A stretch of 64,000 nucleotides of DNA from Bugulina stolonifera (Eukaryota > Bryozoa > Gymnolaemata > Cheilostomatida > Bugulidae), in assembly GCA_935421135.1 (NCBI GenBank), contig OW285192.1, positions 12,231,501 through 12,295,500 on the forward strand, read 5' to 3'. This document shows positions 22,441-34,934 of this stretch, one piece after another. The number at the start of each line of letters is the position of its first letter. The stretch's first letter is position 1. The notes under the pieces are model-generated. The model was not told where the DNA came from and did not search any database. It worked only from the letters and a program-made list of their open reading frames with translations. Position numbers and translations under genes: made by a program.

Positions 22441-22806
22441 CACAGACCATACTGTAACACACTGTAACACACTGTAACACACTGTAACGCGCTGTAATAC
22501 GCTGTAACACACTGTAACACACTGTAACACACTGTAACACACTGTAACATACCGGAACATACCGTAACATACCGTAACACACTGTAACACACTGTAACAT
22601 ATACTGTAACACACTGTAACATACTGTAACACACTGTAGCATACTGTAACATACTGTAACATACTGTAACATACTTTAACATACTGCGACATATCGTAAT
22701 ATATCATAAAATATCGCAACATACTGTAACACACTGTAACATACTGTAACACACTGTAACATACTGCAACATACTGTAACATACTGTAACACACTGTAAC
22801 ATACTG
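22441..22806. repeat. 10-bp minisatellite (ACTGTAACAY)n
   Basis: About 36 tandem units of 'actgtaacac' or 'actgtaacat' with variants (accgtaacat, atcgtaatat). The minus-strand frames reading repeated VTVCYSVLQ are artefacts of the repeat. Confidence 0.95.
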
Positions 22807-24058
22807 CTGGTAGAAGGCAGAATGGACTGCTTACCGTTGGAGCACTGGACAATAAGGTAAGTCAATATAACTGGCTTTGGACTCAATTAGTTTACCACAC
22901 GTATAAGCAGGATTTTAGGTATTACATTACCACAGTGTGGGTAATATTTCCCCTGAGGAGATTTTGTGAATTAGAACTACATATAGATGTAATTATAGGC
23001 CCTACATGTAATTATGTACTCATAGTGCAGAGTTCTGACTCTATCTATGTCTATGAAGTTGAATGCATTTCATTTTATTGTGAAAGAATATGGGATACGA
23101 ACATTCATAAGCATAACCATAACATATTATAGTTCATGACCAATATAGAGGTAGGTGTAGTGGATTATTTTACATTTTAAATTTTATAGTAATGCTCTTA
23201 ACATTTTTAATAGCTATAACATGTAACAAATATGTGGATAGATCCACTAAAATTCTGGCCAGTCAGTAGTATTTCACCTGCCACTACATGCAAGATCATT
23301 TGCAAGCAACATAAAACAGCCTAGTGTTCTAATTTTAAGGTGAAAATTTTATATTGTCAAATACTACTCGAATATTAAATAGTATATATCAATAGTCAAT
23401 AGTCAAGGCAAGCTGTAAGTAGAGCGAAGGTTCGCCTTTAATTTGTTATTCATCTACAGTGTCATGCTTACCACCTGTTTTGTATTCTTGTCAACTACTA
23501 TCTATAATGGTTTTTACGTGAAATGTCACTTAATATTCTGCTGTACTTACCTGTAATAGTAAATTCACTGTTATTTTATGTTATTCTTTTAGACTTCATC
23601 GTCACGTTTGGCAATAAGTTGTCTGCTATTCAGTAACATCCCACATCTGTAAAGTAAACCTCTCTAAACAAGCTTACTGGGTCATTAGCAGACCCTTAAC
23701 TGCTAGAGAAACTACTAACCTATGATGTGCATTGTTATAGGACCGATGTAGATACCTGCTTCCTGCTATTATAGCTAATAATAAATAATTTTAACAGAAT
23801 TCCTGTAAATTCGTAATTATCGCTATACTATAACTAACTATGCCTGCCTGTAATCTGGTATGAAGTACAAGTATATGTCAGTGGGTGGGTTACATGTTGC
23901 ATCTTTTAAATAATTGGTTGAATCAGAAATAGTTGATTAATCATCAATTTATATTAACATGAGCTCTTGAAGTATTCTAAATCCCTCTTGCTCTCCAGAT
24001 GTGGCAGACTCGAACTATTTTCAGTGAAACAAGGTGACACTAATGCTACCATAAAGTC
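22807..24058. other. Upstream region of the MFS gene, possible noncoding exon
   Basis: A good donor (aataag|gtaagtcaat, about 22857) closes a GC-richer stretch at 22805-22857 that could be a noncoding first exon of the transporter gene. No matching acceptor before 24059 is clearly marked, so this is tentative. The rest is AT-rich without coding signal. Confidence 0.25.
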
Positions 24059-27000
24059 ATGTCTACCACCATTTCAGCTCATCCAATATTTAGATACATC
24101 ATATTAGTCGCTGCTTCGCTGACTTTCATGGCAGGATATGGATTTGACTACGCTGTTGTTGGATCTTTCACTATTGCACAATCAAGACAACTTAACATCT
24201 CTGTAACGGAGAGTACTTTAGCTGGAGCAACTAACCTCGCCTTCTACCACTTTGCCAGTAAGTAAACTAATGACACTACTTGCATTATAAGTAATCGGCA
24301 AGAAACTGGTAACAAGGCTCAAGATGAGAGTAGATGGGTTCACACACGGTAGCAAATGATAAAACAGCAAAACAGAACATAATCAGTAACATACAATAGG
24401 ATTACAATGGAAAGTAAAATATTGTTATAGTCACCAGTTGCATTTCCCAGTAACTCTCCGTGCATACATAGGCTCCACTAGTAGTTCTCCTTACACATAG
24501 TCTAGTTGTGAACAGTTAGTCTGAGTGCATTGTACTACTGTTGTAGAAGATTTCTAACTTGAACTATTATTTTAATTGTTTAAATGTCAATATTTATGTA
24601 TTATTTTTGATGCTCAACTAGCTCAGTGTTTGATAGGTTTATATTAACTCCTCTTCTTCACAGGCCTGTGGTAGTGTCCGTACTATTCTTCTCCTTTCTC
24701 TTTCGGCTTTTCCTATTAAAAGTCACCACTGCGGATGATACTCCCTTCCTGTTTATTCTGGTAGTAGTCTTTGTACAATATGCCTGCATTATACTTCTAT
24801 TATAAAAATTCTTTGTAAACTCACTTGCTAACACAAATTTTAAAGAGCTACTGAAATTTTCGCTGCACATAAACCAACTTTCAAAAACTCTAATTGTTTC
24901 TTAGCACTATGGTTATCTCTTATGCCTTTGAAAATATTGTGTATCAAGTTTCAAACATAATGACCTTCTTACGCACTTTATATCGGGTAGTTTAAAGGTT
25001 AAAACAGACTAGTAAGATTTGTACCGCTATTTGCCGAGAAATAGCGATGGAGCGACAAGGCGCCACAAATTGAGTAAATACGTCATGTTTGTCTAATATC
25101 CAGGGGTGGGACTAGCGCGGTTGAAACGCTATTCGATTGTGCTAATCTCTTCTTTTGCAGCAGCAAACTGCTGTGACACGCTTCTTTCAATTTCTGTCAA
25201 TTTTTATTAGCGTTTCAACCAATCTGCTTTCATTTTCAGCCCAATCTGCTTTTATTTTCAGCCCAATCTGCTATTAGCTAGTAACGAGTGCCATTGCTGC
25301 TGCAGCCATTTCTGGCTATCTTAACTATTACACTTCCGTGAAATTGCTAACCAACTAAATTTAATATCCGGATTATACGAGTGTAGCAGCTTTTTGACTT
25401 CAAAAACCTGGTCTACACAAAGAAGAAACATACAAAGAATAAATTATAGTATGTGTGGTGAATACTTTTATGTTAGAAGTCTAAAATACTACCAGTTTAA
25501 CCACAAATATATAATATTTTAGACATTGACAGAAAATCATGGGGAGATAAGTCTAAATTTTATTTTGTACATGACTGTATTACTGCTTCAATAGTACATG
25601 TACTAACAACTGTACAACACTAATGCTTCTACAATTTCCACAAACAGACAATTTGAAGATTATATATGTGATGCCTAATACACATGCATTTGACTTGGCT
25701 ATATTACATTGAGTATGTTGCTGCTACCCTGATACCTTCTTATCGTTATCAATGATGTTTCAAATTCATGACGCAGCCCTACTGTGCATTGTAGAAATTA
25801 ATATAAACACAATATGAACTCTGCAGAACAATGAAGCTGAAGAGAAGTAAACAAGAAATAGCTGTGTTTGTACTTTTTAATTTTCCTGGAAATAAATGGG
25901 CGCCTTTGAATTGCTCTCTCAAATCTGATTTGAGAGAAGACAACTTCTAATTAATAGCGATTCAGCGGATATAAAAGCTATTCTCTATATTTAAATTTCA
26001 CTATCACATAGGCAGATTCTCTATTTTTGTAGTGAATAGCTAATAGCACATATTTCTCTATTTTTAAAACTATCGACTCCCACCCCTGCTAATATCAAAC
26101 ATGTTTAGTAATTTGCGTTTTTTCTCGATCAAACTAGCTTCTGATTAGTCAGCTAAGTTTTAGCGACTCAATCCTGCACTTTTGCCTGTAAACAAAAAGT
26201 ATAAATTGAGTCACTCTTATAATGTGATGTGCACGTAGGAGGCATATAATATAATGAAAACAATTGCCTGCCTTGGCACACATACTCAGACTAAAAGTCA
26301 CTTTCGTGGAGGAAACATCGCTACTGTGTGTTGTTCAGTGGCAAAAATACGTCTCGCTTGGGAAACACGACAAAAATGTTTGCTAGTTTGTTTCGACTTT
26401 AATTGTCTACATGTATGTTTAGGGCTAGACTAATAGTTCTGCTTTCACTAAGAGGTTATTTAGTTACTGTCTTTATGCTACTGAACTCATGTAGTGTTAC
26501 CTCACTCTAAACCATATTCGTATGCTTCTTGGAAATATAGGTCAGGTATAAGTTGGTTCTTAGCTCTGGAACAAAGAGGAAATTAAACATTTCAAACAAC
26601 AAATAGGTATTGAGATGTGTCACCGATATTCCAGTGACCTCCGCAATATCATCCCTATACTATCGCAATGTAAATGCTAAACCAATATTACATATAGGGC
26701 CCCGGTCAGAGCATATAATTTTGAAACTTTATTTTGTTGCTAGAATCATTAAAATGTTCCAGAGCTCTCATGGCCGTAACTATCTAGGCGGCTCAGGCGG
26801 CCCTAGCCGCCTGAACTTTTTGTTAAAAGAAGAAAAAATTAAGCTAATATCGGAAGGCATAGTTACCGTGCCCCACATGATATAAACATACTCTAATGAA
26901 AATAATGCTACTATGTGTATCATTACATTAATGGCTAATTTTTGCGTGAAGCCACTGTTGATTTGATAGCGTAATTGGTAGAGTGCTTGGTCTTTATGCA

Positions 27001-30000
27001 TAGAGACACGAGTTCGAATCCCACTGAGGGACAATTTTTTCATTTCAGTAATTCTCTCAATTTGTTAGCTATACAATGACAATACTAATCTCATCTGTAA
27101 GATAGGATCACTGCATGTGTAATTCTGTATTCAACAATAGGAAATGCCCTAAGATTGCATGCACAGTGTGCCCACCCACCTCATTTGTTCCACTTCTAAC
27201 ACTGTTCTTCAGGGTTTGGGAACCCTAGAATACCGCTTTCCATCTCTATCCACCAACTAAATTTGCACTGTTTCCCGTCTTATTAATGTGTGTACATTTT
27301 TAGGCGTAAGTCATGTAATGATGTAAAGGACTACAATGGTACGTCATGGCCAAGCCAAACAGAGAAGCACTATTTTGCAGTATACTAATTTGAAGTTTAC
27401 TATTATTTGCAGATTACTATGCAACATTTTGTACTTTTGTACCATCACGTATAGCTCAAATATGCATCAAAATGGCTGTTTTTGTGTGAATTTTCAAAAA
27501 TTTTCTTGTGGGAGGTGCCCCACCCTCCTTCCCCCATCCCGCACACACCCTCCCCACACCGCTACTGTTAGCCAGTCCAATTTTGGCCGCCTCAACTTTT
27601 TCAAGAAAGTTACCCCCCTGATACTTACATATACATTTAGAAAATACTTAGTATTTACTTGTACTTGCTTCTTCCAAATATATTCTTGTACTTTTACTTA
27701 CTTACTTACACTTACTTGATAGCTACAGCTTTTGTACTGATAGTTTGCATTTACAACACTGTACTTGTTTACTCCAACTTGTACTTGACCATTTATACTT
27801 GTACTCTACTTGTACTTGCTACCAATGGCAAGTACTGCACAATGACCTGAATGCCAACAATGTGCGTAGTTGTTTAGTAACTATATATGTTCAAGTACAG
27901 TGTGTAACAAATTAGCTGAAGTGACATGCTATTTTTAGCTCCGGCTGGTGCGATACTCATCAGGCTTCTCTCCATAAGAAGTGTACAGTTTATTGGCGGA
28001 GGGATTTCTGTTGTGGGACTAAGTCTAAGCGCTCTATCTACTAGAAGCTGGGAGATGGTTCTTACATTTGGAGTTATGCTAGGTATACAGATAAACTGAT
28101 TTACAAGTATAGTTTACTACATTGAACTCTTTTTGCTTTGTACTAATAAGTAAGTGGACCTAGTTGAAAAGTATCATACTAACAGTTATATGCACATACC
28201 ATATAGTGTGTAGGAGCTTGTGGTTGTAATTGGACAGATTTTGTTCTAAATGCATGATAGATGGATTATGCAGTAAACTACTGAAGGGTAGTTAAGCTGA
28301 AACCTTGTATCTGGATTTTCTCATCCAATTTAAAGTGGTATTTTGCACATTGGAATCCATATTATATATTCCATAAATCATCTCAGCTGGCAATTATTAA
28401 TTAAGAATAAGCTAGATTGTAGCCTATTACTAACCCAGGTTGCACCACATAATATGTAGATCACAACACTTCCTATTTGCAGAGTAGGTTAGTTTTGTTT
28501 GTGACCAGTTTGAGACTTTGTCATATTGTTGAAGATCGACCACCTACTGAATGACCAAGGATGTTTTGATGGTGCCTTGCGAGCAAATTTACTAAAAAGC
28601 CTGTGTAGATACACCATGGACGTTGGCATGTAGTAGACATGTTAACCGGAGTAGGATAGCTCTTTTTTGTAAGCAGTTTTGACACTTTGCCATATTGGTG
28701 AAGATCGAACCGCCTACTAACTGACCAACAATATTTTTATGGTGCCTTGCTGGCTACTCCACCGAAAACAAATGTTAACCGCAGAGACTCAGATATGCTA
28801 AACCTTCAAAAGTGATGGAATACATCTGAAGTTTTATTGTGATCAATAAAATAATGTGGAATTTGTTAAGTTTAGATAGACCTCACCCTTAATATTATTA
28901 TATTACTGATGTGGTGAATGTATAAGACGAGAGACACAACTTGGCAGCTAAACTAAAATTTACATGGTCTATTTTGAGATTAATTCATAAATGAATTAAA
29001 TTATTAACACTCGCTTTTTATTTCTGGTATTTTCAGGATTTGGAGGCTCTCTTACCAGAAACACCAGCATTGCGATAGTTCAACACCACTTCAACGATGA
29101 ATTAGCAATGTTTGCATTGGCTGCTGTCAACCTGGGTGTTTTCACTGCTGTAGCCTTAGTTCCAACACTAGCTAACTACCTTTTCACTCACTTTGGATTT
29201 CAACATGCTATACTTCTACTGTTACCTTTTATGGCAATACATTTGATTGGAGGGCTGACATTTACTGAGAAACCACCAGAAGAGAGAGGGATTGAATATG
29301 AACAACTCCTATCACATGGTGCAGAAAAATCTAGGGACGCCCCCACCACACCTGAGAATGGTATAAGAACCAGCGCTATCCAAGTGCTAACTAGTTACAA
29401 GGTAACAAACCAACTTGTGCTATAAGAATTCAATTCTATTGTCTATTAGAGTTTACTTTGCAGTCTATGAACTTGGTGAAATGGGTGCAGAGAGCTTGTG
29501 TTAATTTGTGGTCACAAATAATTAATTATTATTCACACCTAAAACTGACCTGTGACAATTCTGAGGGATTAACAAAATTTATGGACTGTATAATGATAAC
29601 CTTATTTTATCCAAAGGCAAAAAAAGTGAAACCTGTATCAGTCTTTATTTTAAAAATTTGAGTGGCTATTAACAACAATATTAATAGATTATCTTCCCAT
29701 TTAAATTTCTTGATTTTTACTTACACTACAAGCAGTGTATACTGACTGTTCTGCAAACTTAAAATTTTAAGACTATTATTATTTGCCTACGCCACAAATA
29801 GCAGGTTGATCGCAAAATTAAAACTGCATATAAAATATTGTTGTAGCTTTGCATAGGGTTACTTGAATTGTGTTATTTAAAAACTAGTCCTGGTCTATGA
29901 CTAGATTCGGACTGTGAGCCCAGTTATTGGTCAACTCAGATTTTCTCTTCTGTGCATCGGTCATTTTATTGTGAGACACGTGATCAATGACCAACTTAAA

Positions 30001-31765
30001 AATTCTCAGCCACTAGCAGTTGATTGCTCCCTCTTTATCAGTGTAATATATTTATACATAATGCACTCTTACTAGTCAGATATAAATTATCCATCAACAA
30101 TCATATTTTAAAATATTACAGGTGTGGCTATTTGCTGTCTCTGGCTGCTGCCGAATGTTTGGACTGACAGCGTTCTCTTCTCTCCTACTCCATTACATGG
30201 TTGAGCAGAAAGGTGTCAGCTTACACGATGCAGCCTTTGGACAGACAGTTATGGGGATTGCAGCAGTAACTGGTGGTATACTCATGTGTGTGTTTTCACT
30301 ATGTAAGAGAGAGCAGGGGGTGATAATTCCACATGCCATGATACATTCAGTATATGGTATATCAGTCGTCCTAATCACTGTAACTAACAATAAGGTAAGT
30401 TGAATTTTATGTCTGTTTCATCCACCATTAGGCGGCCTTTATATCGGTGTTTAAAAAGCATTAAGTAGGCGTAAATATTGTAACTAAATTTATTTCCTTA
30501 TTTATATAATTATTTATTTGTATTCATATTATAGTGCTGCATCAAATCTTGCCATAGCTCTCTGGCTTCACATACCAGGTTAAGTTAGTTTCAGCGGAAA
30601 TTTCTAGTTTTTTTCATAAAAAAACATTGCATATTACATGACTTTTTATTTTTGCGAAGAAATTTATTCCTGAGGAATCAGGGACTCCGTTCCACACCTG
30701 TAAAATAACTCATCACAGATTTAGATTTGACCTAAACCTCTACGGCACCTAACTGCCAAGGACAGAAAACTTGTACCACTTCACTTCCAAGTAATAGAAT
30801 AGGCAACATTTTGGTTAGTTTGCTATGTTGGGCTATGAAAGGGTATCACACTTTGGTAGTTTTAGTCTGTAATGTCTATCTTTGCACTTTAGATTTCGTA
30901 CTGGGCTTTAATGGCTGTATTCGGAGGAGCTTACGGAATTTTCGCTGGAATGCATTTAAATGTTGCTAACAAGCTTGGAGGTTGTAAAGATATGCTGTTT
31001 GTGTATGCCTTAGAAAAATGTCTTCAAGGTCTTGCAAGTTTAACCGGAGGTCCTATAATAAGTAAGTATTTATATTTGGCGTGAAATGTGCGGGCAGACT
31101 AAATGTGTCTTCGGAAACTGTACTGGTTTGAGACTGGCTTTAATATCCAAACACAGAACATAGCTAATACTTGATCTGGAGGGGACTCTCCTTGTTAACA
31201 ACAAATATTATTACCAGCGGCGTCATAGCTTAGCTAGCGTTATACTATTGAATAAAATAAATTGTTATTGCAGCAGATTGCTATTTATAAAGCTTATGTA
31301 TGTGCCTTAAATTACTTTATCTAATATTAATCAAGTTTAAGTCAAGTCAAGTCAAGTCAAGTCAAGTCAAGTGCATAAAAGACAGCTTTCTAAATGAAAA
31401 CCATTCACTACAGGCGGTATTCAGTATATATTGTAGTAATATTCCTTAGTATAATTGGTGCCGTTACTTGCCTGTCTGTAGGCTGGGTACAGACTTCAGT
31501 GAGCCTAACTACTGGAATGTATGCTATTGGTGGTATATTCTTTGCTGCCGCTATTATCGCTGTTTTACTCATATTACCTAATGACTGGGAAAGCATCCGA
31601 AATAAATGTAAGCAAATTGACTGCACCAAAAACTCTGGCAGGACAGAAAAGGCCGAGGAACACACCACTATTAGGCTACCGAATTTTCCTGCGAATGCAT
31701 ATAACTATACTTATGTAGAACAGCAGAACTTAGAAAGTGTGCCAATATTGCAAAGTAAAAATTAA
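24059..31765 (+). CDS. Major facilitator superfamily transporter, monocarboxylate-transporter (SLC16)-like
   Basis: Six exons (24059-24257, 27939-28082, 29037-29401, 30122-30394, 30893-about 31065, 31414-31765) give about 501 residues, the usual size of a 12-helix MFS protein. The N-terminal helix is followed by SFTIAQSRQL...STLAGATNL. Further paired hydrophobic helices run through exons 2-3, with R-N-T-S...F-A-L-A-A-V-N-L-G...P-T-L-A-N-Y resembling the 'alAnGia-aG---G--i-p' region of SLC16 carriers. A hydrophilic loop (about 195-235) separates the two halves, and exons 4-6 supply the second half and a cytosolic tail. The substrate cannot be read. The exon 5 donor is uncertain: the strong a|gtaag site breaks the frame, whereas aa|gtattt four bases on keeps it. 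Intron 1 contains a 988-bp hAT element. Confidence 0.78.
25101..26088. mobile_element. Non-autonomous hAT element in MFS intron 1
   Basis: The ends are CAGGGGTGGGACTAGCG and CGACTCCCACCCCTG, inverted repeats of hAT type. The element is flanked by a perfect 8-bp target-site duplication CTAATATC (25093-25100 and 26089-26096). The 988 bp between hold no transposase ORF. Confidence 0.93.
26770..27620. repeat. Possible composite repeat with tRNA-like segment
   Basis: A GC-rich inverted sequence 'ggcggctcaggcggc...gccgcctgaac' at 26789-26816 has a related end at about 27580-27600 (ggccgcctcaactttttc). Between them, 26949-27032 looks tRNA-derived: A-box-like tagcgtaattgg and B-box gagttcgaatccc. 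The acceptor arms do not pair, so this is a pseudogene or SINE head, not a working tRNA. Element boundaries are not defined. Confidence 0.45.
27630..27840. repeat. Degenerate (tacttg)n-rich low-complexity tract
   Basis: Irregular repeats of 'acttgtacttg' and 'cttactta'. A similar tract lies at about 59205-59330. Confidence 0.6.
28493..28768. repeat. Imperfect direct duplication, about 175 bp apart
   Basis: 28493-28590 and 28668-28765 share the order 'cagttt(t)gaca/gactttg', 'catattg(t/g)tgaagatcga', 'cctacta/gaactgaccaa' and 'atggtgccttgc'. It lies in MFS intron 2. Confidence 0.7.
31335..31371. repeat. Simple repeat (aagtc)n
   Basis: Seven or so tandem copies of aagtc in MFS intron 5. Confidence 0.9.
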
Positions 31766-31894
31766 TTAATTTGATCTGTATCATTGTGTTAGTTTTGCAT
31801 AATATTTTGTCAAAATGCTATCTGAAGCAAAGCTTCCGACAATCGCATAATGAATGCTAGTAGCTGGTACATTAATTTTTGTAAAATACATGTA

Positions 31895-32094
31895 CAGTAG
31901 AACTTGCTTAATTCAGCCTCGGATAATTCAAAAACTTGGTTAGTTCAAACTAGTACATGTTGTATTAGCCTTGGTCCCTACTGAGCACTAAATAATGACT
32001 TCAAATAAGTGAAGTGATCTTACAATTCAAACTCAGACTTAATTCAAACCAATTATGGTGGTCCCTTGGTGTTTGAATTAAGCAAGTTTCACTG
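31895..32094. mobile_element. Pogo/mariner-like MITE, copy 1
   Basis: Inverted ends CAGTAGAACTTGCTTAATTC and GAATTAAGCAAGTTTCACTG are flanked by TA on both sides (31893-31894, 32095-32096). The 200-bp interior is noncoding. A second copy lies at 43838-44025. The TA target and ends of this form are typical of pogo/Tigger-derived MITEs. Confidence 0.85.
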
Positions 32095-32096
32095 TA

Positions 32097-33250
32097 CATG
32101 TATATTTAGTTTTGTATAATTTATCTGTTTAGCTTTATATTAGCCTACATTCAAAGCAGATTTATTGGAACATATAGCTCAGACGTTTGATTCAATGATT
32201 AGCAGGGGCATATGAAATAACCTTAGACAAGTGGGCACAGGTCAAGGCGCTGGTCACTACTTATTTTATCTAACTGAATATTTAGAGCACTGAGTTACAT
32301 TAGATGTATGCATTAATTTTATAAATCATATATATCAGCTCTACCTCTTCACATATTATTAAAACTTTAAATACAATATTCCATGCTACATGTACGTATA
32401 TACATCATGTAAGTAAATTATTATCTTTATGAATATAGTTTACATACTATTGTGTTGTTGGCTCATGAAATGGCTTCACTCTGTATGAACGCTGATGCAA
32501 TAAACATAACTGAGTTGCTAAGGTATGAAAGAATATGGGGCATGTTTAGTACACTTTCCTTGCTGTGGGGCAGAAAAGGAGAGTCATCAAATCTGAACTA
32601 TTATCAGAAAAGACTAATTTGTTACAGAATATGCATAGCTACATGTATATAGTAGGAAGCAAGCTCCGCCCATTGTTGAGGCTGACCACCAGACCCTGAT
32701 CAAAAGCATTCAAGTTGCAAAAAAGATGTCTGTTCAAAGAAGTAATTACATGTATTATAGTAAAGCGCTTCTATGCATAATCAGTTACCAGAACTTTAGC
32801 TGAATTTGAGTCTGAAGTTTCTCCAGCAGTTATTTACAGTGTATATTAAATACCAGTACCAGCACCAGTACCAGTACCAAGTAGCATAAAGCTCTATCAT
32901 CGTGTTCAATTGGCTGTGAAAATAGTGTAGATCACCAAATCTGAATAATAATGTACTTTAAAGAACAGGTGCAGGTCTAAAAGAGTAAATGAGATCATAT
33001 AGCCTTGCATATTATCCAAATTTAAAACAGAAACTTTCATGTGATATGTCTATGAGAACCCCTGCCTCTTTCTGCAAACATAAAGAAAAAACTAAGGCTA
33101 TTATATTCATTTTACTAATATACAATATAGTGTAGTAGCCTACATGTATGTTCAAGTGTGTTTATAAATAAACGCAACAGTTAGACATGTGATGTCAAAC
33201 TGCTTTCAACAGTTTCTGGGTAAAAGTTCTTGCTATAATGTATGAATATG
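32097..33250. other. Intergenic, nothing recognised
   Basis: AT-rich sequence between the MFS gene and its pseudogene. A short run of 'accagtacc' repeats occurs at about 32850-32878. The open frame at 32452-32652 has no recognisable feature. Confidence 0.4.
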
Positions 33251-34164
33251 TTTATCACCACTTCAGCTCATCCAATATAGAGATACATGATAATATTAGT
33301 CGCTGCCTCGCTGACTTTTATGGCAGGATATGGATTTGACTACGCTCTTGCTGGATCTTTCACTATTGCACAGTCAAAGGAGCTCAGCATCTCCGTAACA
33401 AAGAGTACCTTAGCTGGAGCAACTAACCTTGCCTTCTACCATTTTGCAAGTAAGTACGCTGTAAACTATTCTTCTGCACTATACTCGTATGTATATTGTA
33501 TTTTATACTATATGTATATGTAATGTACATAATATCGTATTGCATTGTATTGTATTATATTATACTGTATCGGATCACATTTTGTTTACTTACATTTTGC
33601 TTATTTGCTTATTTTTCATTAAACTGGTGGAAATTTAGAGCTTGGTAACTAAGTGATGTATTATAATGTACATAAATTAGTCATAAATAATCAGGTCCAT
33701 ATTTATATACATTGTAATTATGTAGTTTACACATGAGCTACCATGCAACGAATGCATATTACCATGTAGGCCTACATACATTATTATGTGGATAGGCTAC
33801 TAAAGTAAACTTGGCTATGGTCAATATAGAACCATGAATTCTCAAGTACCAAGTATGCCTAGTACTTTATAATTTGCAGGTGGAAGTAGTTCTATAAAAT
33901 ATAGAAATTGGATATTTGTATGCTACACTATTTCTCCTTGACTGCATACGTTGGGTACAGACATCAGTGAGCCTAACTACTGGAATGTATGCTATTGGTA
34001 GTATATTCTTTGCTGCCGCTACTATTGCTGCTTTACTCATATTACCTGATGACTGGAAAGGCATCCTATGTACATGTAAATGTAAACAAATTGACTGCAC
34101 CAAACAATTCGACTGGACAGAAAAGGCGGAGAAACTATTAAATTACCCAATTTCCTGCATCTGA
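33249..34164 (+). pseudogene. Partial, decayed duplicate of the MFS transporter gene
   Basis: 33249-33450 closely matches exon 1 of the MFS gene with its donor, and 33950-34164 matches the second half of the last exon (shared GWVQTSVSLTTGMYAIG). The four middle exons are missing and only about 0.5 kb separates the two parts. The exon 1 copy has an in-frame TAG after PI (33280-33282), where the parent has Phe; a downstream ATG could only start inside the first helix. The last-exon copy has changes and loses the parent's C-terminal tail. Intron sequence adjoins exon 1, so this is a DNA-level duplication rather than a retrocopy. Confidence 0.85.
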
Positions 34165-34373
34165 ATTTACAGAGGAAAACTGGAGTGCTTGAAGCTGTAT
34201 TCAATGATGTATATTTTCTGATAAGGATTAGCTGGGGTTCTCCGATTTCTCACAGGAAACAATGATGTGATTTTACATAAGACATGCAGAACTTATATTT
34301 GGTTCACTAACAATTAATTACTAAGCCAACAACTGAATTCGTTAATTGGAGCTCCAATCTTCGAAGTCACTTA

Positions 34374-34910
34374 TGTAGGTGTAGTCACATATTTAGATGT
34401 AGTCACATATGTAGATGTAGCCACGTATGTAGATGTAGTCACGTATGTAGATGTAGTCACATATGTAGATGTAGTCACGTATGTAAATGTAGTCACATAT
34501 GTAGATGTAGTCACATATTTAGATGTAGTCACGTATGTAGATGAAGTCACATATGTAGATGTAGTCACGTATGTAAATGTAGTCACATATGTAGATGTAG
34601 TCACATATTTAGATGTAGTCACGTATGTAGATGAAGTCACATATGTAGATGTAGTCACGTATGTAGATGTAGTCACGTATGTAGATGTAGTCACATATGT
34701 AGATGTAGTCACATATGTAGATGTAGTCACATATGTAGATGTAGTCACATATTTAGATGTAGTCACGTATGTAGATGAAGTCACATATGTAGATGTAGTC
34801 ACGCATGTAGATGTAATCACATATGTAGATGTAGTCACGCATGTAGATGTAGTCACATATGTAGATGTAGTCACATCTGTAGATGAAGTTATGTATGTAG
34901 ATGCATCTTT
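34374..34910. repeat. 18-bp minisatellite (GATGTAGTCACATATGTA)n
   Basis: About 30 units with recurring variants (cgtatgta, catatttagatg, gatgaagtcac). The variants recur in blocks; for example the series at 34500-34560 is repeated at 34595-34650. The 187-codon minus-strand frame (repeating TSTYVTT) is a repeat artefact. Confidence 0.95.
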
Positions 34911-34934
34911 TGGAAAGTATTTTGAAGGAATCAA

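Noticed and set aside
22377..22794. Cys/Val/Tyr-rich ORFs of 86-120 codons on the minus strand
   Set aside because: Read-through of the 10-bp minisatellite in all three frames.
26949..27032. Functional tRNA gene
   Set aside because: A and B boxes are good but the acceptor and anticodon stems do not pair properly; treated as tRNA-derived.
31335..31371. Possible CRISPR-like or telomeric repeat
   Set aside because: Just a pentanucleotide simple repeat; no spacers, and none of the other arrays in the window has unique spacers.
34371..34934. 187-codon Thr/Ser/Tyr/Val repeat ORF
   Set aside because: It is the 18-bp minisatellite read through; 18 is divisible by three, so the frame stays open.
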